The position numbers were made by a program, and so were the translations under genes. From the NCBI RefSeq assembly GCF_002811475.1, contig NZ_NPDL01000006.1:124001-188000 (forward strand): a stretch of 64,000 nt of DNA, in the 5' to 3' direction. The notes under the pieces were generated by a model. That model was not told where the DNA came from. It saw only the letters and a list, made by a program, of their open reading frames with translations, and did no database searches. How positions within the stretch are numbered: the stretch's first letter is position 1; each line of letters opens with the position of its first letter. Origin of the DNA: Leptospira hartskeerlii. Lineage in GTDB: Bacteria; Spirochaetota; Leptospiria; Leptospirales; Leptospiraceae. Shown piece after piece: positions 1 through 9,431 of the stretch.

Positions 1-147
1 ATTTTTGTTTTTGCACCATGCGTTATTCGACAGTAGTAATTGGATGAGAAAAACTGCGAGATTTCAAGTTTTTTAAGGGATTTTTTCCTTTTCCCAAAAA
101 TGTTTTTGGTAGAAACTATCCGGAAGGGAAAATAGGAGGAAAACTTT

Positions 148-627
148 ATGTCCGACTCATGGGAAGGCAAAAAATTACCGGAAGTAAGTTTATCTAGCTC
201 GGCAGGAAGCACCGTAAATCTACCAAAAGATTCCTCAGGTTCCTGGACCTTATTGTATTTTTATCCGAAAGACGATACCCCAGGTTGTACAAAACAAGCC
301 TGCTCCTATCGGGACAATTTGGAAAAATTCACCAAAGCAGGAGCAAAAGTCTATGGGATCAGCTCCGACTCTCTGGACAGTCATAAGCAATTTATTGACA
401 AATTCAATTTGAGCTTCCCTCTTCTATCCGATCCGAAACAAAGTTTGAGCGGGCCTCTAGGAGTTTATGGAGACCAAGAATGGCAAGGCAGAGTGTTCAA
501 GGGACTTTCCAGAGATAGCTTTTTGGTAGGACCAGATGGAACTATCCGCAAAGTATGGAGAAAAGTGGATCCCACTAAAACGGTCGCTGAGACATTAGAG
601 GAGATCTTAAAAGAGGCCGGTGCCTAA
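148..627 (+). CDS. bcp: Thioredoxin-dependent peroxiredoxin, BCP/PrxQ type
   Basis: Reduces hydrogen peroxide and organic hydroperoxides in the cytoplasm using thioredoxin. The 159-residue protein is full length for the family. The motif YPKDDTPGCTKQAC places the peroxidatic Cys at residue 47 and the resolving Cys at 52, the five-residue spacing typical of BCP/PrxQ. A strong ribosome site (AGGAGG) sits about 8 bases before the ATG. Only 3 bases separate its stop from the GTG start of the M61 peptidase, so the two are probably co-transcribed. No OxyR/PerR-like site was identified upstream. Confidence 0.95.
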   Translation: MSDSWEGKKLPEVSLSSSAGSTVNLPKDSSGSWTLLYFYPKDDTPGCTKQACSYRDNLEKFTKAGAKVYGISSDSLDSHKQFIDKFNLSFPLLSDPKQSLSGPLGVYGDQEWQGRVFKGLSRDSFLVGPDGTIRKVWRKVDPTKTVAETLEEILKEAGA

Positions 628-630
628 GGC

Positions 631-2397
631 GTGATCGTAAAATATACTCTAGATACATACCAACCGCATAGACATTTATTAAAGGTGGAAATGGAAGTCC
701 ACCCAGACAAACAGGAAACATTTCTTTGTATCCCGAATTGGTCCCCGGGTTCTTATAAGATCCGAGATTATTCCAAATCCATTCATCAAGTCCAATTTAC
801 TCAATCCAAACCCGGTTGGAGCCTAGAGCAAACTGATCTCGATACTTGGAAAGTTTCTTCTAAGGGAGAAACATTCAAAATTTCTTATTTAGTGTATGGG
901 TTCGAACATACCGTAAGGACCAATTATTTCACGAGCGATTTTATTTTAGTACATCCCCCCGCTACATTCTTATATCCAAAAGATCGATTGGATCTGGAAC
1001 CTGAATTAACTTGGAAAAATCTTTCTCCTTTTAAATTTTGTTATACAGGATTAAAGAAGAAGGAAGGTTCTAAACAAACTTGGAAAGCAAAGGACTTTGA
1101 TGAATTTTTTGATTGTCCGATTCTTCTTACCAACGAAAAACATATCTCTTTTAATACAGAAGGATGTGAATTCGATCTAGTCATTCTAGGAGATATTGCA
1201 ACAAAAGATAAGAAGAAGATTTCCAAAGATCTGGCCACCATCGTAGAAACACAGATCAAACTAATGGATGGAACGGAGAATAAGCATTATTTATTCGTTT
1301 TGGACATGAGTGATAATCTATACGGAGGATTGGAACATCTCAATTGTAGTATCAACCAATTCGATCCGAATGGATGGTCGAATCCCGATAATTACAGAAC
1401 TCTTTTAGAACTTCTATCTCATGAATATTTCCATCATTGGAACGTAAAAAGAATTCGTCCGATCGCACTTGGACCTTTCGATTACCAAAAACCGAACTTA
1501 ACGAAAGAATTATGGATCGCAGAAGGGATCACTAGCTTTTTCGATGCGTATTTTCTACTTCTTTGCGGATCTTATTCTCCCCAACAATATTTGAATAAAC
1601 TTTGGAAGGATATTCAGGAACTGGAAGAATCTTTAGGTGAATCCTGGATGAGTTTGGAAGATTCCAGTTTTACCGCTTGGACTAAATATTACAATCGTCC
1701 ATTCGATCCAAATTTTTCGAACACAGGGATCTCATATTATACGAAAGGTGCCATTCTATCTTTAAGTATGCATCTTTATATCCTAAAAGAAACCAAGGGC
1801 AAAAAATCCTTGGTGGATATCATGATTGCCTTGAACAAGCAGTATCATCAGGAGAAAAAAAGAGGTTTCACTAAAGCTGAATTTTTTCAAACAGGAAAGA
1901 AGATCACTGGCCTGGATCTAAAACTTGAATTCGACACTTATATCACAGAACCAAAACGTGTACCTATTGAAAAGTATCTGCATTTGATCGGAGTGGAGAG
2001 AACTGCATCCAAACCTAAAATTGAATTAGGATTTAGAGTAAAAGAAGAAAGAGGAAGAATGATCGTAAGTAAGATCCTTCTCTCCAAATCCGTTAAAGAA
2101 ACGGATATCAATTTAGGTGATGAATGGATCGCTCTGGGCGATAAAAGAATTCTTCCAGGTAACTTTAAAGAATTATTAAATCAGTACGAGCCTGGCAAAA
2201 AAGCGGACCTTCTTCTTTCCAGAAGAGGGAAAATTTTAAAAAGAAAGATCAAATTTGATTCTTCTCCTTCGGCGAATGAACTGTGGATTGATGAAAAAGT
2301 GGAAGATGATACAAAAAAATTGAGAGAAGTATTTTTGAATCTGGGAAAAGAACCCGTGATATCGGAACCTTCTTCTAAAAAAACTAAATCGAAGTAA
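631..2397 (+). CDS. M61 family metallopeptidase (glycyl-aminopeptidase type) with C-terminal PDZ-like domain
   Basis: A 588-residue zinc peptidase of the M61 family. The zinc site [12 protein letters not shown] lies near residue 264 and the third ligand is the Glu in [12 protein letters not shown] about 30 residues later. An N-terminal beta-rich domain (about 1-170) precedes the catalytic domain, and residues about 455-550 look like the PDZ-like domain of this family. Start is GTG, 3 bases after bcp. No signal peptide is visible, so a cytoplasmic location is likely. The Lys-rich tail overlaps the convergent SDR gene by 14 bases. Known members prefer N-terminal Gly or Ala; the substrate here is unknown. 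Confidence 0.9.
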   Translation: MIVKYTLDTYQPHRHLLKVEMEVHPDKQETFLCIPNWSPGSYKIRDYSKSIHQVQFTQSKPGWSLEQTDLDTWKVSSKGETFKISYLVYGFEHTVRTNYFTSDFILVHPPATFLYPKDRLDLEPELTWKNLSPFKFCYTGLKKKEGSKQTWKAKDFDEFFDCPILLTNEKHISFNTEGCEFDLVILGDIATKDKKKISKDLATIVETQIKLMDGTENKHYLFVLDMSDNLYGGLEHLNCSINQFDPNGWSNPDNYRTLLELLSHEYFHHWNVKRIRPIALGPFDYQKPNLTKELWIAEGITSFFDAYFLLLCGSYSPQQYLNKLWKDIQELEESLGESWMSLEDSSFTAWTKYYNRPFDPNFSNTGISYYTKGAILSLSMHLYILKETKGKKSLVDIMIALNKQYHQEKKRGFTKAEFFQTGKKITGLDLKLEFDTYITEPKRVPIEKYLHLIGVERTASKPKIELGFRVKEERGRMIVSKILLSKSVKETDINLGDEWIALGDKRILPGNFKELLNQYEPGKKADLLLSRRGKILKRKIKFDSSPSANELWIDEKVEDDTKKLREVFLNLGKEPVISEPSSKKTKSK

Positions 2398-3097
2398 TTC
2401 CTCCGTCCACAGTCCAGTTCGCACCGTTGATATAACCTGACTCGGAAGAAATTAAAAAAGTCACTACTCTTGCGATCTCTTCCGGGGAAGCAATCTTCTT
2501 AACAGGCGTCATCTCTATTATCTTTTTGCGATGATCATCTACCTGGTCTTCTTGGATTCCCATTTTGGTTTCCATATAACCCGGACTCACCGCATTAGAC
2601 GTTATGCCCTTCTCCCCCCATTCTGCAGCGACAGATTTCATAAAACCTATGATCCCATGTTTGGAAGAAGAATAAGCCACAGACAGTGCGCTCCCTTGCA
2701 CCGATAAAGAAGAAGCGATATAAACAAATCTTCCGAATTCTTGCGCACTAAAAACTGGAAGTAAAAATTTTGTAATTTGAAAAGCGGAGCGAAGATTGAT
2801 GGAAAAGATTTTATCCCATTCTTCTAAAGAAACTTCGGTGATTTTATGATAAGGACCTCCGTAACCCGCGCAATGTATAAATCCGCGAATAGAAGAAGTC
2901 TCAGACTTCAAATTCTTGCAGGCATTCTCCAGTTCATCTGAAGAAGTCAGATCTACTTTTTGGAATGTTTCATTTGGATGAAGTTTGTCCGGAGAAACCA
3001 GATCCCAATTTAAGATCTTATATCCAGAATTTCCTAATTCGGAAACAAGAGCGCGGCCAAGGCCCCCACTTCCTCCAGTGATTAAAATTGTAAACAT
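2384..3097 (-). CDS. Short-chain dehydrogenase/reductase (SDR)
   Basis: A 237-residue classical SDR using NAD(H) or NADP(H). The N-terminal cofactor motif TGGSGGLG follows directly after the chosen ATG (MFTILITGG). The CAG motif, the catalytic Ser in ASSLSVQGS and the YSSSKHG (Tyr-x3-Lys) motif are all present, followed by the usual [12 protein letters not shown] segment. A longer reading frame extends upstream to 3169, but it would overlap the argB start and put 24 non-family residues before the Rossmann fold, so the start at 3097 is preferred. Substrate unknown. It is divergent from argB with 43 bases between starts and convergent with the M61 gene. Confidence 0.85.
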   Translation of the reverse strand: MFTILITGGSGGLGRALVSELGNSGYKILNWDLVSPDKLHPNETFQKVDLTSSDELENACKNLKSETSSIRGFIHCAGYGGPYHKITEVSLEEWDKIFSINLRSAFQITKFLLPVFSAQEFGRFVYIASSLSVQGSALSVAYSSSKHGIIGFMKSVAAEWGEKGITSNAVSPGYMETKMGIQEDQVDDHRKKIIEMTPVKKIASPEEIARVVTFLISSESGYINGANWTVDGGITSI

Positions 3098-3140
3098 TTC
3101 TGAATCGACGTACAAGTGGGGAACGATTTCTCTGTTTGGT

Positions 3141-4013
3141 ATGGAACATTCCTTCGAGAGGGTCAACAATATTCTGGAGGCCCTCCCCTATATAACAAAA
3201 TACTCCGGGAAAACTGTGGTCATCAAATATGGCGGAGCCGCAATGGCGAAGGCAGACTTAAAGGAATCTTTTGCAAAAGATATCGTTCTTCTAAAATATG
3301 TAGGCATCCATCCGGTAATTGTTCACGGAGGCGGACCTGAAATTAACAGACTCTTAGATAGTTTGAATATTCCGACTGAGTTCGTTCACGGGCATCGGGT
3401 CACAAATGAAGAGACCATGGATGTTGTAGAGATGGTTCTCACCGGCAAAGTTAACAAACAGATCGTTTCCATGATCAATAAAGAAGGTGGGAATGCAGTA
3501 GGACTTTCCGGAAAAGACGGAAATCTAGCGGTCGCTTCCAAAACAAAGATCGAAGTAGATGTAGAAGGTAAAAAATCCGAACTAGTAGATGTGGGTCTTG
3601 TAGGCAAGATCGACAAAATAGATCCTACAGTTATTCTTTCTCTCCAAGAAAAAGGTTTTATCCCAGTCATTTCTCCAGTTGCCGAATCTGAATCTGGTGA
3701 ATCTTTGAATATAAACGCGGATACTTTTGCGGGAGAATTAGCGGGAGCTCTCAAAGCAGAAAAGCTGATCCTTCTTACGGACACGAGCGGGATCCTGATC
3801 GACGGAAAACTTGTAACAGGTTTGAACAGAGCCTTAGTAAAAGATTATATTCGCAAAGGAGATATCACCGGAGGAATGATCCCTAAAGTAGAATGTTGTC
3901 TTTCCGCGATCGACCAAGGAGTGAGAAGGACTCATATTATTGACGGAAGAGTCCCCCATTCTATTCTGATCGAAATCTTTACTGATCAAGGGATCGGTTC
4001 CTTGATCGAATAA
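3141..4013 (+). CDS. argB: Acetylglutamate kinase
   Basis: Phosphorylates N-acetyl-L-glutamate with ATP, the second step of arginine synthesis, in the cytoplasm. The 290-residue protein is normal length. Visible motifs: [10 protein letters not shown] (nucleotide-binding Lys/Gly loop), [11 protein letters not shown] (substrate loop), LTDTSGIL and the [10 protein letters not shown] segment near the C-terminus. The start at 3141 is chosen because the family begins a few residues before the kinase fold; upstream in-frame codons run into the SDR gene. It is solitary rather than in an arg operon. Confidence 0.95.
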   Translation: MEHSFERVNNILEALPYITKYSGKTVVIKYGGAAMAKADLKESFAKDIVLLKYVGIHPVIVHGGGPEINRLLDSLNIPTEFVHGHRVTNEETMDVVEMVLTGKVNKQIVSMINKEGGNAVGLSGKDGNLAVASKTKIEVDVEGKKSELVDVGLVGKIDKIDPTVILSLQEKGFIPVISPVAESESGESLNINADTFAGELAGALKAEKLILLTDTSGILIDGKLVTGLNRALVKDYIRKGDITGGMIPKVECCLSAIDQGVRRTHIIDGRVPHSILIEIFTDQGIGSLIE

Positions 4014-4043
4014 GAGGAAAGTTTCGAATCTCCTTGACAGGAG

Positions 4044-5861
4044 TTGGATTTGGGCTGGAATAAGCCCTCCCGATTTGAAAATCTCTCAAAAAAAGAAGTA
4101 CTCCCGGACCAAATGAGTTTCAAACAGCTCTCCTTAGCTCTTATTTCAGACATTACTGCCAGGATCAACTCTACAGACGATCTGGAAGAACTTTTGGGAA
4201 TTATCATAGATACCACAAAAGATGTACTCAATACGGAAGGATGTTCCCTTCTACTCTATGATCCGGAAGAAGATTGTCTAGTATTCCAAGTTGCAAAAGG
4301 TGATAAGGGAGAATCCCTCACTGAATTAAAAGTCCCTAGAGGAAAAGGGATCGCTGGAATGGTTCTAGAAAGTCTAGAACCTGTCATCGTAAACGACGCG
4401 GCAAACGATCCTAGAATTTATAGAAACATAGACGACGCAGTTGGATTCACCACAAAAAACCTGATCTGCGTTCCAATGAAGGCACAAGGAGAGATCCAAG
4501 GAGTTCTGGAAGCGGTTAACTCATTGGAAAGGCCTGAATTCACAAATAAAGATATTAAAATATTAGAATATCTTTCCGATCTTGCGGCTATCGCGATCAG
4601 GAACAGAAGATTGATCCGCGATCTAAAAGATCGTGCCAGAGAATTGGACTGTCTCTATCAGATTAGCCAGGCGATTTCTAATATTGGCGAGCTGGATCAG
4701 TTCTTAAATCTGACAGTAAACTCCATCTCAGACGTTTTAGGTGCGGAAAGAGTTTCTTTAATCTTCCAAAACCCTAGAACAAAAGCATTCGAACTTTCTA
4801 AATCTATCGGTTTCAGTTTGGAAGAAGAATCCCATTTAGTGGACGAATCTCGCGGGATCTTAAACGAAATTTTATCCCAGGGAAAAGCAATCTTAGTACA
4901 GGGACAAACGGATATTAATCCCGACCTTCTTACTCCGAATCGCTATAAGACTAGATCCTTCGTTTCCGTTCCGATCCGTCAGGATGGAACGATCATAGGC
5001 GTTTTGAATGCAGCGGATAAAATGAGCGGAGACAGTTTTTCCCACCAAGATCTTTCCATCTTAAGTACGATCTCCAACCAAATTGCAGAAGCATATAATA
5101 GCCTTTTGGCAAAGAACCAAAAGGAGAAGTTAACCTCCATCAGAAGAGATATGCAGATCGCTTCTCAGATCCAGATCAACTCTCTGCCTAATATTCCTAA
5201 GAAGATGCATCTTCTGGAAATCGAGACTTCTTACACCGCATCCAAAGAGATTGGTGGGGATTTCTACGATCTAATCTATCATAATCCGGACGAAGTGAGT
5301 ATCCTAATCGCAGACGTTTCCGGAAAAGGGATCGCAGCCGCGTTGTTTATGGAATTTTCCAAAACGATTATCGCAGGGGAAGTGGCGCGTAACTCTTCTA
5401 CAAGTATCAGTCTCATGGGTGCAAATCGGATCATACAAGAGAAGTCCGGTTATTTTATGTTCGTTACTGTGATGCTCACTCGTATCAATATGCTCAAAAA
5501 AAGAATACGTTATTCTAGCGCAGGTCATAACGAGCAGTTATTATATAAAGCTAAGGAGAAGAAGGTACTACTTCTCTCCGGAAAAGGAATGCCTTTAGGG
5601 ATCAAAGAGTCAGAGATAGAAGAACATGAAGTGGAATACCAACCTGGGGATCTTCTGGTTCTATACACTGACGGAGTAAGCGAGACCACAAACGAAACCG
5701 GAGAAATGTATTCTCTGGAAAATCTCGCAAAACTCATAGAAAGAAATGGGGATATGCCTGTAGAAAATCTAAAAGAACTGATCCTAGATACTACTGACGC
5801 ATTCAGAGGAGAAGCGGATCCTCATGACGATTACACTTTAGTAATGGTCCGACTCAATTAG
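4044..5861 (+). CDS. GAF-GAF-SpoIIE (PP2C) protein phosphatase
   Basis: A soluble signalling phosphatase of 605 residues. Two GAF sensor domains (about 25-195 and 200-355) lead into a SpoIIE/PP2C domain (about 375-605) with metal-binding motifs EIGGDFYD and [14 protein letters not shown] and the C-terminal DDYTLVMV. Such proteins usually dephosphorylate STAS anti-anti-sigma factors in partner switching. A STAS gene lies far away at 61.7 kb, so a link is only inference. The start may be TTG at 4044 (with GACAGGAG abutting it) or ATG at 4113; neither has an ideal ribosome site. It follows argB by 30 bases, possibly co-transcribed. Confidence 0.88.
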   Translation: MDLGWNKPSRFENLSKKEVLPDQMSFKQLSLALISDITARINSTDDLEELLGIIIDTTKDVLNTEGCSLLLYDPEEDCLVFQVAKGDKGESLTELKVPRGKGIAGMVLESLEPVIVNDAANDPRIYRNIDDAVGFTTKNLICVPMKAQGEIQGVLEAVNSLERPEFTNKDIKILEYLSDLAAIAIRNRRLIRDLKDRARELDCLYQISQAISNIGELDQFLNLTVNSISDVLGAERVSLIFQNPRTKAFELSKSIGFSLEEESHLVDESRGILNEILSQGKAILVQGQTDINPDLLTPNRYKTRSFVSVPIRQDGTIIGVLNAADKMSGDSFSHQDLSILSTISNQIAEAYNSLLAKNQKEKLTSIRRDMQIASQIQINSLPNIPKKMHLLEIETSYTASKEIGGDFYDLIYHNPDEVSILIADVSGKGIAAALFMEFSKTIIAGEVARNSSTSISLMGANRIIQEKSGYFMFVTVMLTRINMLKKRIRYSSAGHNEQLLYKAKEKKVLLLSGKGMPLGIKESEIEEHEVEYQPGDLLVLYTDGVSETTNETGEMYSLENLAKLIERNGDMPVENLKELILDTTDAFRGEADPHDDYTLVMVRLN

Positions 5862-5894
5862 AATTATATAATCTTCCTCAGAAAAACTCTTATA

Positions 5895-7190
5895 TTATTC
5901 GACTACCATACGAGCCGGCTGTCCCGTAGATGCCAATAATGTTCTCCACAAAGTACTCTTAGTAGGTTGCAGCACTTTTCTTTCCTGAATAGCGATATCA
6001 ATAGGAAGATGAGTGAACACATTATTCCACATTCCGATCACTAGATCCGTCTTGCCTGCCATCGCAGCGTGCACCGCATTCTGAGCCAGAAATCCGCAGA
6101 AAATAGAATCCTCAGGGTTTGCAGGAATAGAACGAATGATATAGCTTGGATCAATATATTTCACATTCACTTCAATCTTCTCCGATTTGAAGAAGTCCTG
6201 GATGGAATTTTTTAGATAAACGCCTATATCGCCTAACTTTAGATTTCCGGAAGCATCCCTTTCTTCCGTTTTACCGAAAAACTTTTGCCCTGCTCCTTCT
6301 GCGACAATGATGACCGCGTGTTTTCTGGTTAAGATCCTATTTCTCAAAACATCTAAAAAAGAACCTTTTCCATGCAGATCGAAATCCACTTCAGGGATCA
6401 GACAATAATTTACATTTTGAGAAGCGAGAGCGGCGTTCACCGCGATAAACCCGGAATGCCTCCCCATTAACTTGACTACACCGATACCGTTCGGCGCGCC
6501 TTTTGCTTCCACATGTGCGCATTCTACCGCTTCCATCGCTTTGGAGAAGGCTGTGGAAAATCCGAAAGTTTTTTGCACATAATTGATATCGTTATCTATC
6601 GTTTTAGGAACTCCAATGACGGAGATCTCTTCTCCCCTTCTGTCTATCTCCTTAACGATCTCTTTGGCTCCTCTTAAGGTGCCATCTCCTCCTATGCAAA
6701 ACAACATTTTGACACCATACAAAGAAAGCCTATCCACCATGTCGGAAGCACTTTGGTTCCCTCTGGAAGAAGCGAGAATTGTACCTCCGTCCCTTCCGAT
6801 ATGCGCCACGTTTTCCGGATTCAACTCAATCGGCTTATGATCAAATTTTTTGACAAGGCCTTGGTAACCGTAAGGAAAACCAAGGATACGTTTGACCCCG
6901 TATCTATAATTTAATTCCATTACGATACCTCGGATCACGTCATTGATCCCTGGACAAAGTCCCCCGCAGGTCACGATCCCGGCAGTAACTTCTTTTGGGT
7001 CGAAGTAGACCTTCTTTCTGGGACCGGCTTGTTCGAAAAATTCAGCTCCTTCTCCGATATATTCCTTCCAGCTCTCTTCTGTTTCGAATACTGTCTTGAA
7101 AACCACCTTGGATTCGTCTCCGGTGTAATATTCGTAAGCGGCCGGACTTTCAATTTTGCAGGGTCCGAAATTTCTGATCTTTGTGTTCAT
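5895..7190 (-). CDS. pfkA: 6-phosphofructokinase, plant-type/long clade, predicted ATP-dependent
   Basis: Phosphorylates fructose 6-phosphate in glycolysis. The 431-residue protein belongs to the long group II/III PFK clade rather than the 320-residue E. coli type. Motifs: [19 protein letters not shown] and PKTIDNDI. Gly in GGDGT indicates ATP as phosphoryl donor (PPi enzymes usually have GGDD), while the Lys in PKTIDND is typical of the PPi and plant-ATP clades. ATG at 7190 is preferred over an in-frame TTG 15 bases upstream. Convergent with the phosphatase gene, 33 bases apart. No other glycolytic gene is adjacent. Confidence 0.88.
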   Translation of the reverse strand: MNTKIRNFGPCKIESPAAYEYYTGDESKVVFKTVFETEESWKEYIGEGAEFFEQAGPRKKVYFDPKEVTAGIVTCGGLCPGINDVIRGIVMELNYRYGVKRILGFPYGYQGLVKKFDHKPIELNPENVAHIGRDGGTILASSRGNQSASDMVDRLSLYGVKMLFCIGGDGTLRGAKEIVKEIDRRGEEISVIGVPKTIDNDINYVQKTFGFSTAFSKAMEAVECAHVEAKGAPNGIGVVKLMGRHSGFIAVNAALASQNVNYCLIPEVDFDLHGKGSFLDVLRNRILTRKHAVIIVAEGAGQKFFGKTEERDASGNLKLGDIGVYLKNSIQDFFKSEKIEVNVKYIDPSYIIRSIPANPEDSIFCGFLAQNAVHAAMAGKTDLVIGMWNNVFTHLPIDIAIQERKVLQPTKSTLWRTLLASTGQPARMVVE

Positions 7191-7238
7191 TTTTACCGAT
7201 TCCAAGTAAATTATAGAAGGTCTTATTTTTTGGTAAAT

Positions 7239-8342
7239 ATGGCGGAATTTTCATTGGCAAAGCAGAATATTCCGTCATATATCAATAAATATAGGATGAG
7301 AACCGAGAAGATGACATATGATTCCAAATCTCTTCCTAAACGTAAGCGCTCGTTCTTTAGAAAGACCTTCCCTTCCCTCTTACAGGTGATTTTTCCTTTT
7401 GTTGCAAGCCTGTCCGTAATCTACGGAGAGAACAGTTCTACTTTTTTCTGGGATTCTTTCGACAACTTTTCTAAAAACAAGGCCCTATTTTCTCAAAAGG
7501 AAACTTCCGGTCGGACGGAGGAAAAGGAAGAGCATAAAGTCCAATTTTTTTCTTCTCTTACATTCAAATATCCTTATGAAATGAAAGTGTTTCGAGAATA
7601 TATTCCGGTCGAATCAGCATCTTTCGACTCCATTCCAGGATTGCCTAGTAAAATACCAAGCCAACCAAGAATACTTTTACAGAAGAGAGAATTTTTCGCT
7701 CTTTATCCATCGCTCGGGAGAGAAGAAGTTTTTGTAATGGCGATGAGTATGGGCCAAAACAAGGAAATTAAATCCGAGGCCTATGTAGGAGCGAATACTG
7801 AACGGAGAGCATTTGATCCTCTGACTGACGTGAGAGCCACTTCTTCCGTTATGCCAGGATTAGGCTCTAACCTTTCTAGAGGCTTGGACAACCAAGCAGG
7901 GAATTTACTCTTTGGATATTTACTCGGAAGAGCCGGGATCCAAATGGACTTAGGCTGGAGAATGGCCGGGAATAACGTAGGTTTGGCGATCCCAGAATCC
8001 GCAAAATCTTCTATCGGGATCAGTTATTCATTGATCTCAAATTCTAGCAGCTTGAACAAGATGGATTTCTTTTTACAGGTTTCCGGGATCAAAAGATTTA
8101 ACGATAAAAGTCTTTTACAAATTGATACTCCCCAAGCTTTCAGAGGATGGCAGCAAGGTTACGAGTATTACGTGAATCCAGGATTTTCTATTGCCACAAA
8201 AAATTTGAGTTTCGAAGGTTTAGTACGTTTGCCACTTCATCAACCATTCCCAAATACGGACGGGCTCTTAACTCCTGAGATCCAAGGGATGCTCGGAGTA
8301 AAATACAAATTTTCGGACAGTTCTCCTAATCTGCAAAAATAA
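7239..8342 (+). CDS. Putative outer-membrane beta-barrel-like exported protein, unknown function
   Basis: Not recognised at family level. A basic N-terminus ([10 protein letters not shown]) is followed by a hydrophobic stretch ending near SLSVIYGEN, consistent with a signal peptide that begins well inside the frame; the real start may be 7239, 7296 or 7311. The second half has alternating hydrophobic/polar strands (for example [22 protein letters not shown]) and ends in MLGVKYKF, followed by a short tail, which looks like a beta-barrel. The frame continues upstream to 7029, overlapping pfkA antisense, which I discount. Divergent from pfkA with about 50 bases between starts. Confidence 0.6.
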   Translation: MAEFSLAKQNIPSYINKYRMRTEKMTYDSKSLPKRKRSFFRKTFPSLLQVIFPFVASLSVIYGENSSTFFWDSFDNFSKNKALFSQKETSGRTEEKEEHKVQFFSSLTFKYPYEMKVFREYIPVESASFDSIPGLPSKIPSQPRILLQKREFFALYPSLGREEVFVMAMSMGQNKEIKSEAYVGANTERRAFDPLTDVRATSSVMPGLGSNLSRGLDNQAGNLLFGYLLGRAGIQMDLGWRMAGNNVGLAIPESAKSSIGISYSLISNSSSLNKMDFFLQVSGIKRFNDKSLLQIDTPQAFRGWQQGYEYYVNPGFSIATKNLSFEGLVRLPLHQPFPNTDGLLTPEIQGMLGVKYKFSDSSPNLQK

Positions 8343-8403
8343 AGATCAAATTTTCTTAATATAATCTCGCCGGTCCTTAGTAAATCTTTCCAAGTCAGGA
8401 GAA

Positions 8404-9042
8404 ATGCCTATGAAAAAAATCAAGTTCCTAATTTTACTCTGCGCCGCCACTACCGTTTTCGGCGACGAAGTAGTTTATACTAAAACAGGAAAGAAGGTAG
8501 TCCTCAAAGAAAATTTCACCTGGCAATATGCGCCTGAACCAAAAGTAGATCCTTCTAAAAAATCAAACTCAGTCAGATCCATTTTGAAAGCAGAAGACCA
8601 AACAAGTCTGATCAAAAGTAAATCAGGAGTATATTCTGTTTTTTATAATTCAACGCTATGGACAAGCGTAACCGAAAATCACGAGTTCGCAGAATTCCAT
8701 TTTGTTAACCAGGCAAGAACAGGGAACGCAATGGTGATCTATGAAGGTTTGGAAATACCGTTAGAATCATTTCCTGAATTAGTTTTATTGAATGTGGTCA
8801 AAACAGATCCGGATGCGAGGATTGTAAACATTGAAGATTGCTCCGTGAATGGAGTCCCAGGAAAGATCGTCACTTATACTGCCCAAATCAAAGGCCTTAG
8901 ATTTATTTTTTACTCCTTTCTAGCTAGCGGTAATTTCGGTTCCATTCAGTTTTCCACTTTTACCTTAGAAAGCCAGTTCGAGAAAGAGAAGGCGAACTTT
9001 GAGAAGGTGATTTCTGGATTTGTTTTGAATCGAGGTTTGTAG
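8404..9042 (+). CDS. Exported protein with DUF3157-like N-terminus, unknown function
   Basis: A 212-residue protein (start at 8404, or ATG at 8410) with a clear signal peptide: MKKIKF, a hydrophobic core and a likely cleavage after TVFG. The mature N-terminus VYTKTGKKVVLKENFTWQY resembles the small beta-hairpin repeats seen in DUF3157-like exported proteins ('tkdGkkV.L..dgtW.y'). The rest is a compact alpha/beta domain with no recognised catalytic motif. AGGAGA precedes the start. The final Leu codon and TAG stop are supplied by the left arm of the inverted-repeat element at 9036. Confidence 0.7.
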   Translation: MPMKKIKFLILLCAATTVFGDEVVYTKTGKKVVLKENFTWQYAPEPKVDPSKKSNSVRSILKAEDQTSLIKSKSGVYSVFYNSTLWTSVTENHEFAEFHFVNQARTGNAMVIYEGLEIPLESFPELVLLNVVKTDPDARIVNIEDCSVNGVPGKIVTYTAQIKGLRFIFYSFLASGNFGSIQFSTFTLESQFEKEKANFEKVISGFVLNRGL

Positions 9043-9119
9043 TAACTTCGATGGGTATTACGACCCAAACAGGCAGCTTGGGTCGTGGAATTTGAATTTC
9101 GTCGAAGATACTACAAAAT
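9036..9119. repeat. Inverted-repeat element, copy A (84 bp)
   Basis: Left arm TTTGTAGTAACTTCGAT (9036-9052) faces right arm GTCGAAGATACTACAAAA (9101-9118). Between them is a second inverted repeat, ACGACCCAA (9060-9068) and TTGGGTCGT (9078-9086). The whole can fold as nested hairpins. It lies between two convergent genes and both take their TTG-TAG ends from its arms. There is no T-tract typical of an intrinsic terminator. It belongs to the same family as the copies at 21024 and 24851. Confidence 0.75.
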
Positions 9120-9425
9120 CTGCATTTTCTGAAAAGAAAGTTGCAGATCCAGCTTGTTGATTTGCTCTTTCTTTCTGCCAAATCTCAATAAAGTAGTAGT
9201 TTCGCCGGATGTAGTATCTATGACCTCAATCCTAGTTTCCATTACAGGGCAGGCAACTTCCTCACAACTGATCTCACTCAGTTTCAAACGAAGATCTTCC
9301 CTTCCCAGTTTCTCCCTTATCTTAGAAGCCAACCAGGGATGAAATGGAAACTCTGTTCCAGGTTCCGATTCATCCTGGTATTCAGAATGAACCGGATTTG
9401 TAGTAACTTCGACAAATCGTTTCAT
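9111..9425 (-). CDS. Small protein downstream of metH, unknown function
   Basis: A 104-residue protein starting 6 bases after the metH stop, so probably the last gene of the methionine-cycle operon. Not recognised. It has a FPFHPWLASKIREKLG segment followed by a beta-rich half with a Cys pair (CEEVACP). The FPFHP stretch also occurs in the 57645-58124 protein. Codons 4-9 (FVEVTT) coincide with a single arm of the dispersed repeat (9399-9413) and the stop lies in the right arm of copy A, so both ends of the gene are repeat-derived or repeat-like. Confidence 0.65.
   Translation of the reverse strand: MKRFVEVTTNPVHSEYQDESEPGTEFPFHPWLASKIREKLGREDLRLKLSEISCEEVACPVMETRIEVIDTTSGETTTLLRFGRKKEQINKLDLQLSFQKMQIL
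9399..9413 (-). repeat. Single repeat arm inside a coding sequence
   Basis: TGTAGTAACTTCGAC on the plus strand, an exact copy of the 15-bp arm, flanked by ATT and AAAT so that the core extends to a partly palindromic ATTTGT...ACAAAT. It is read through on the minus strand as codons near the start of the gene after metH. No facing partner lies within 200 bp. Confidence 0.7.
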
Positions 9426-9431
9426 TAAAGA

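Noticed and set aside
7029..7238. Upstream extension of the exported beta-barrel-like gene
   Set aside because: It overlaps pfkA antisense and adds residues without signal-peptide character; a start at 7239 or later is more likely.
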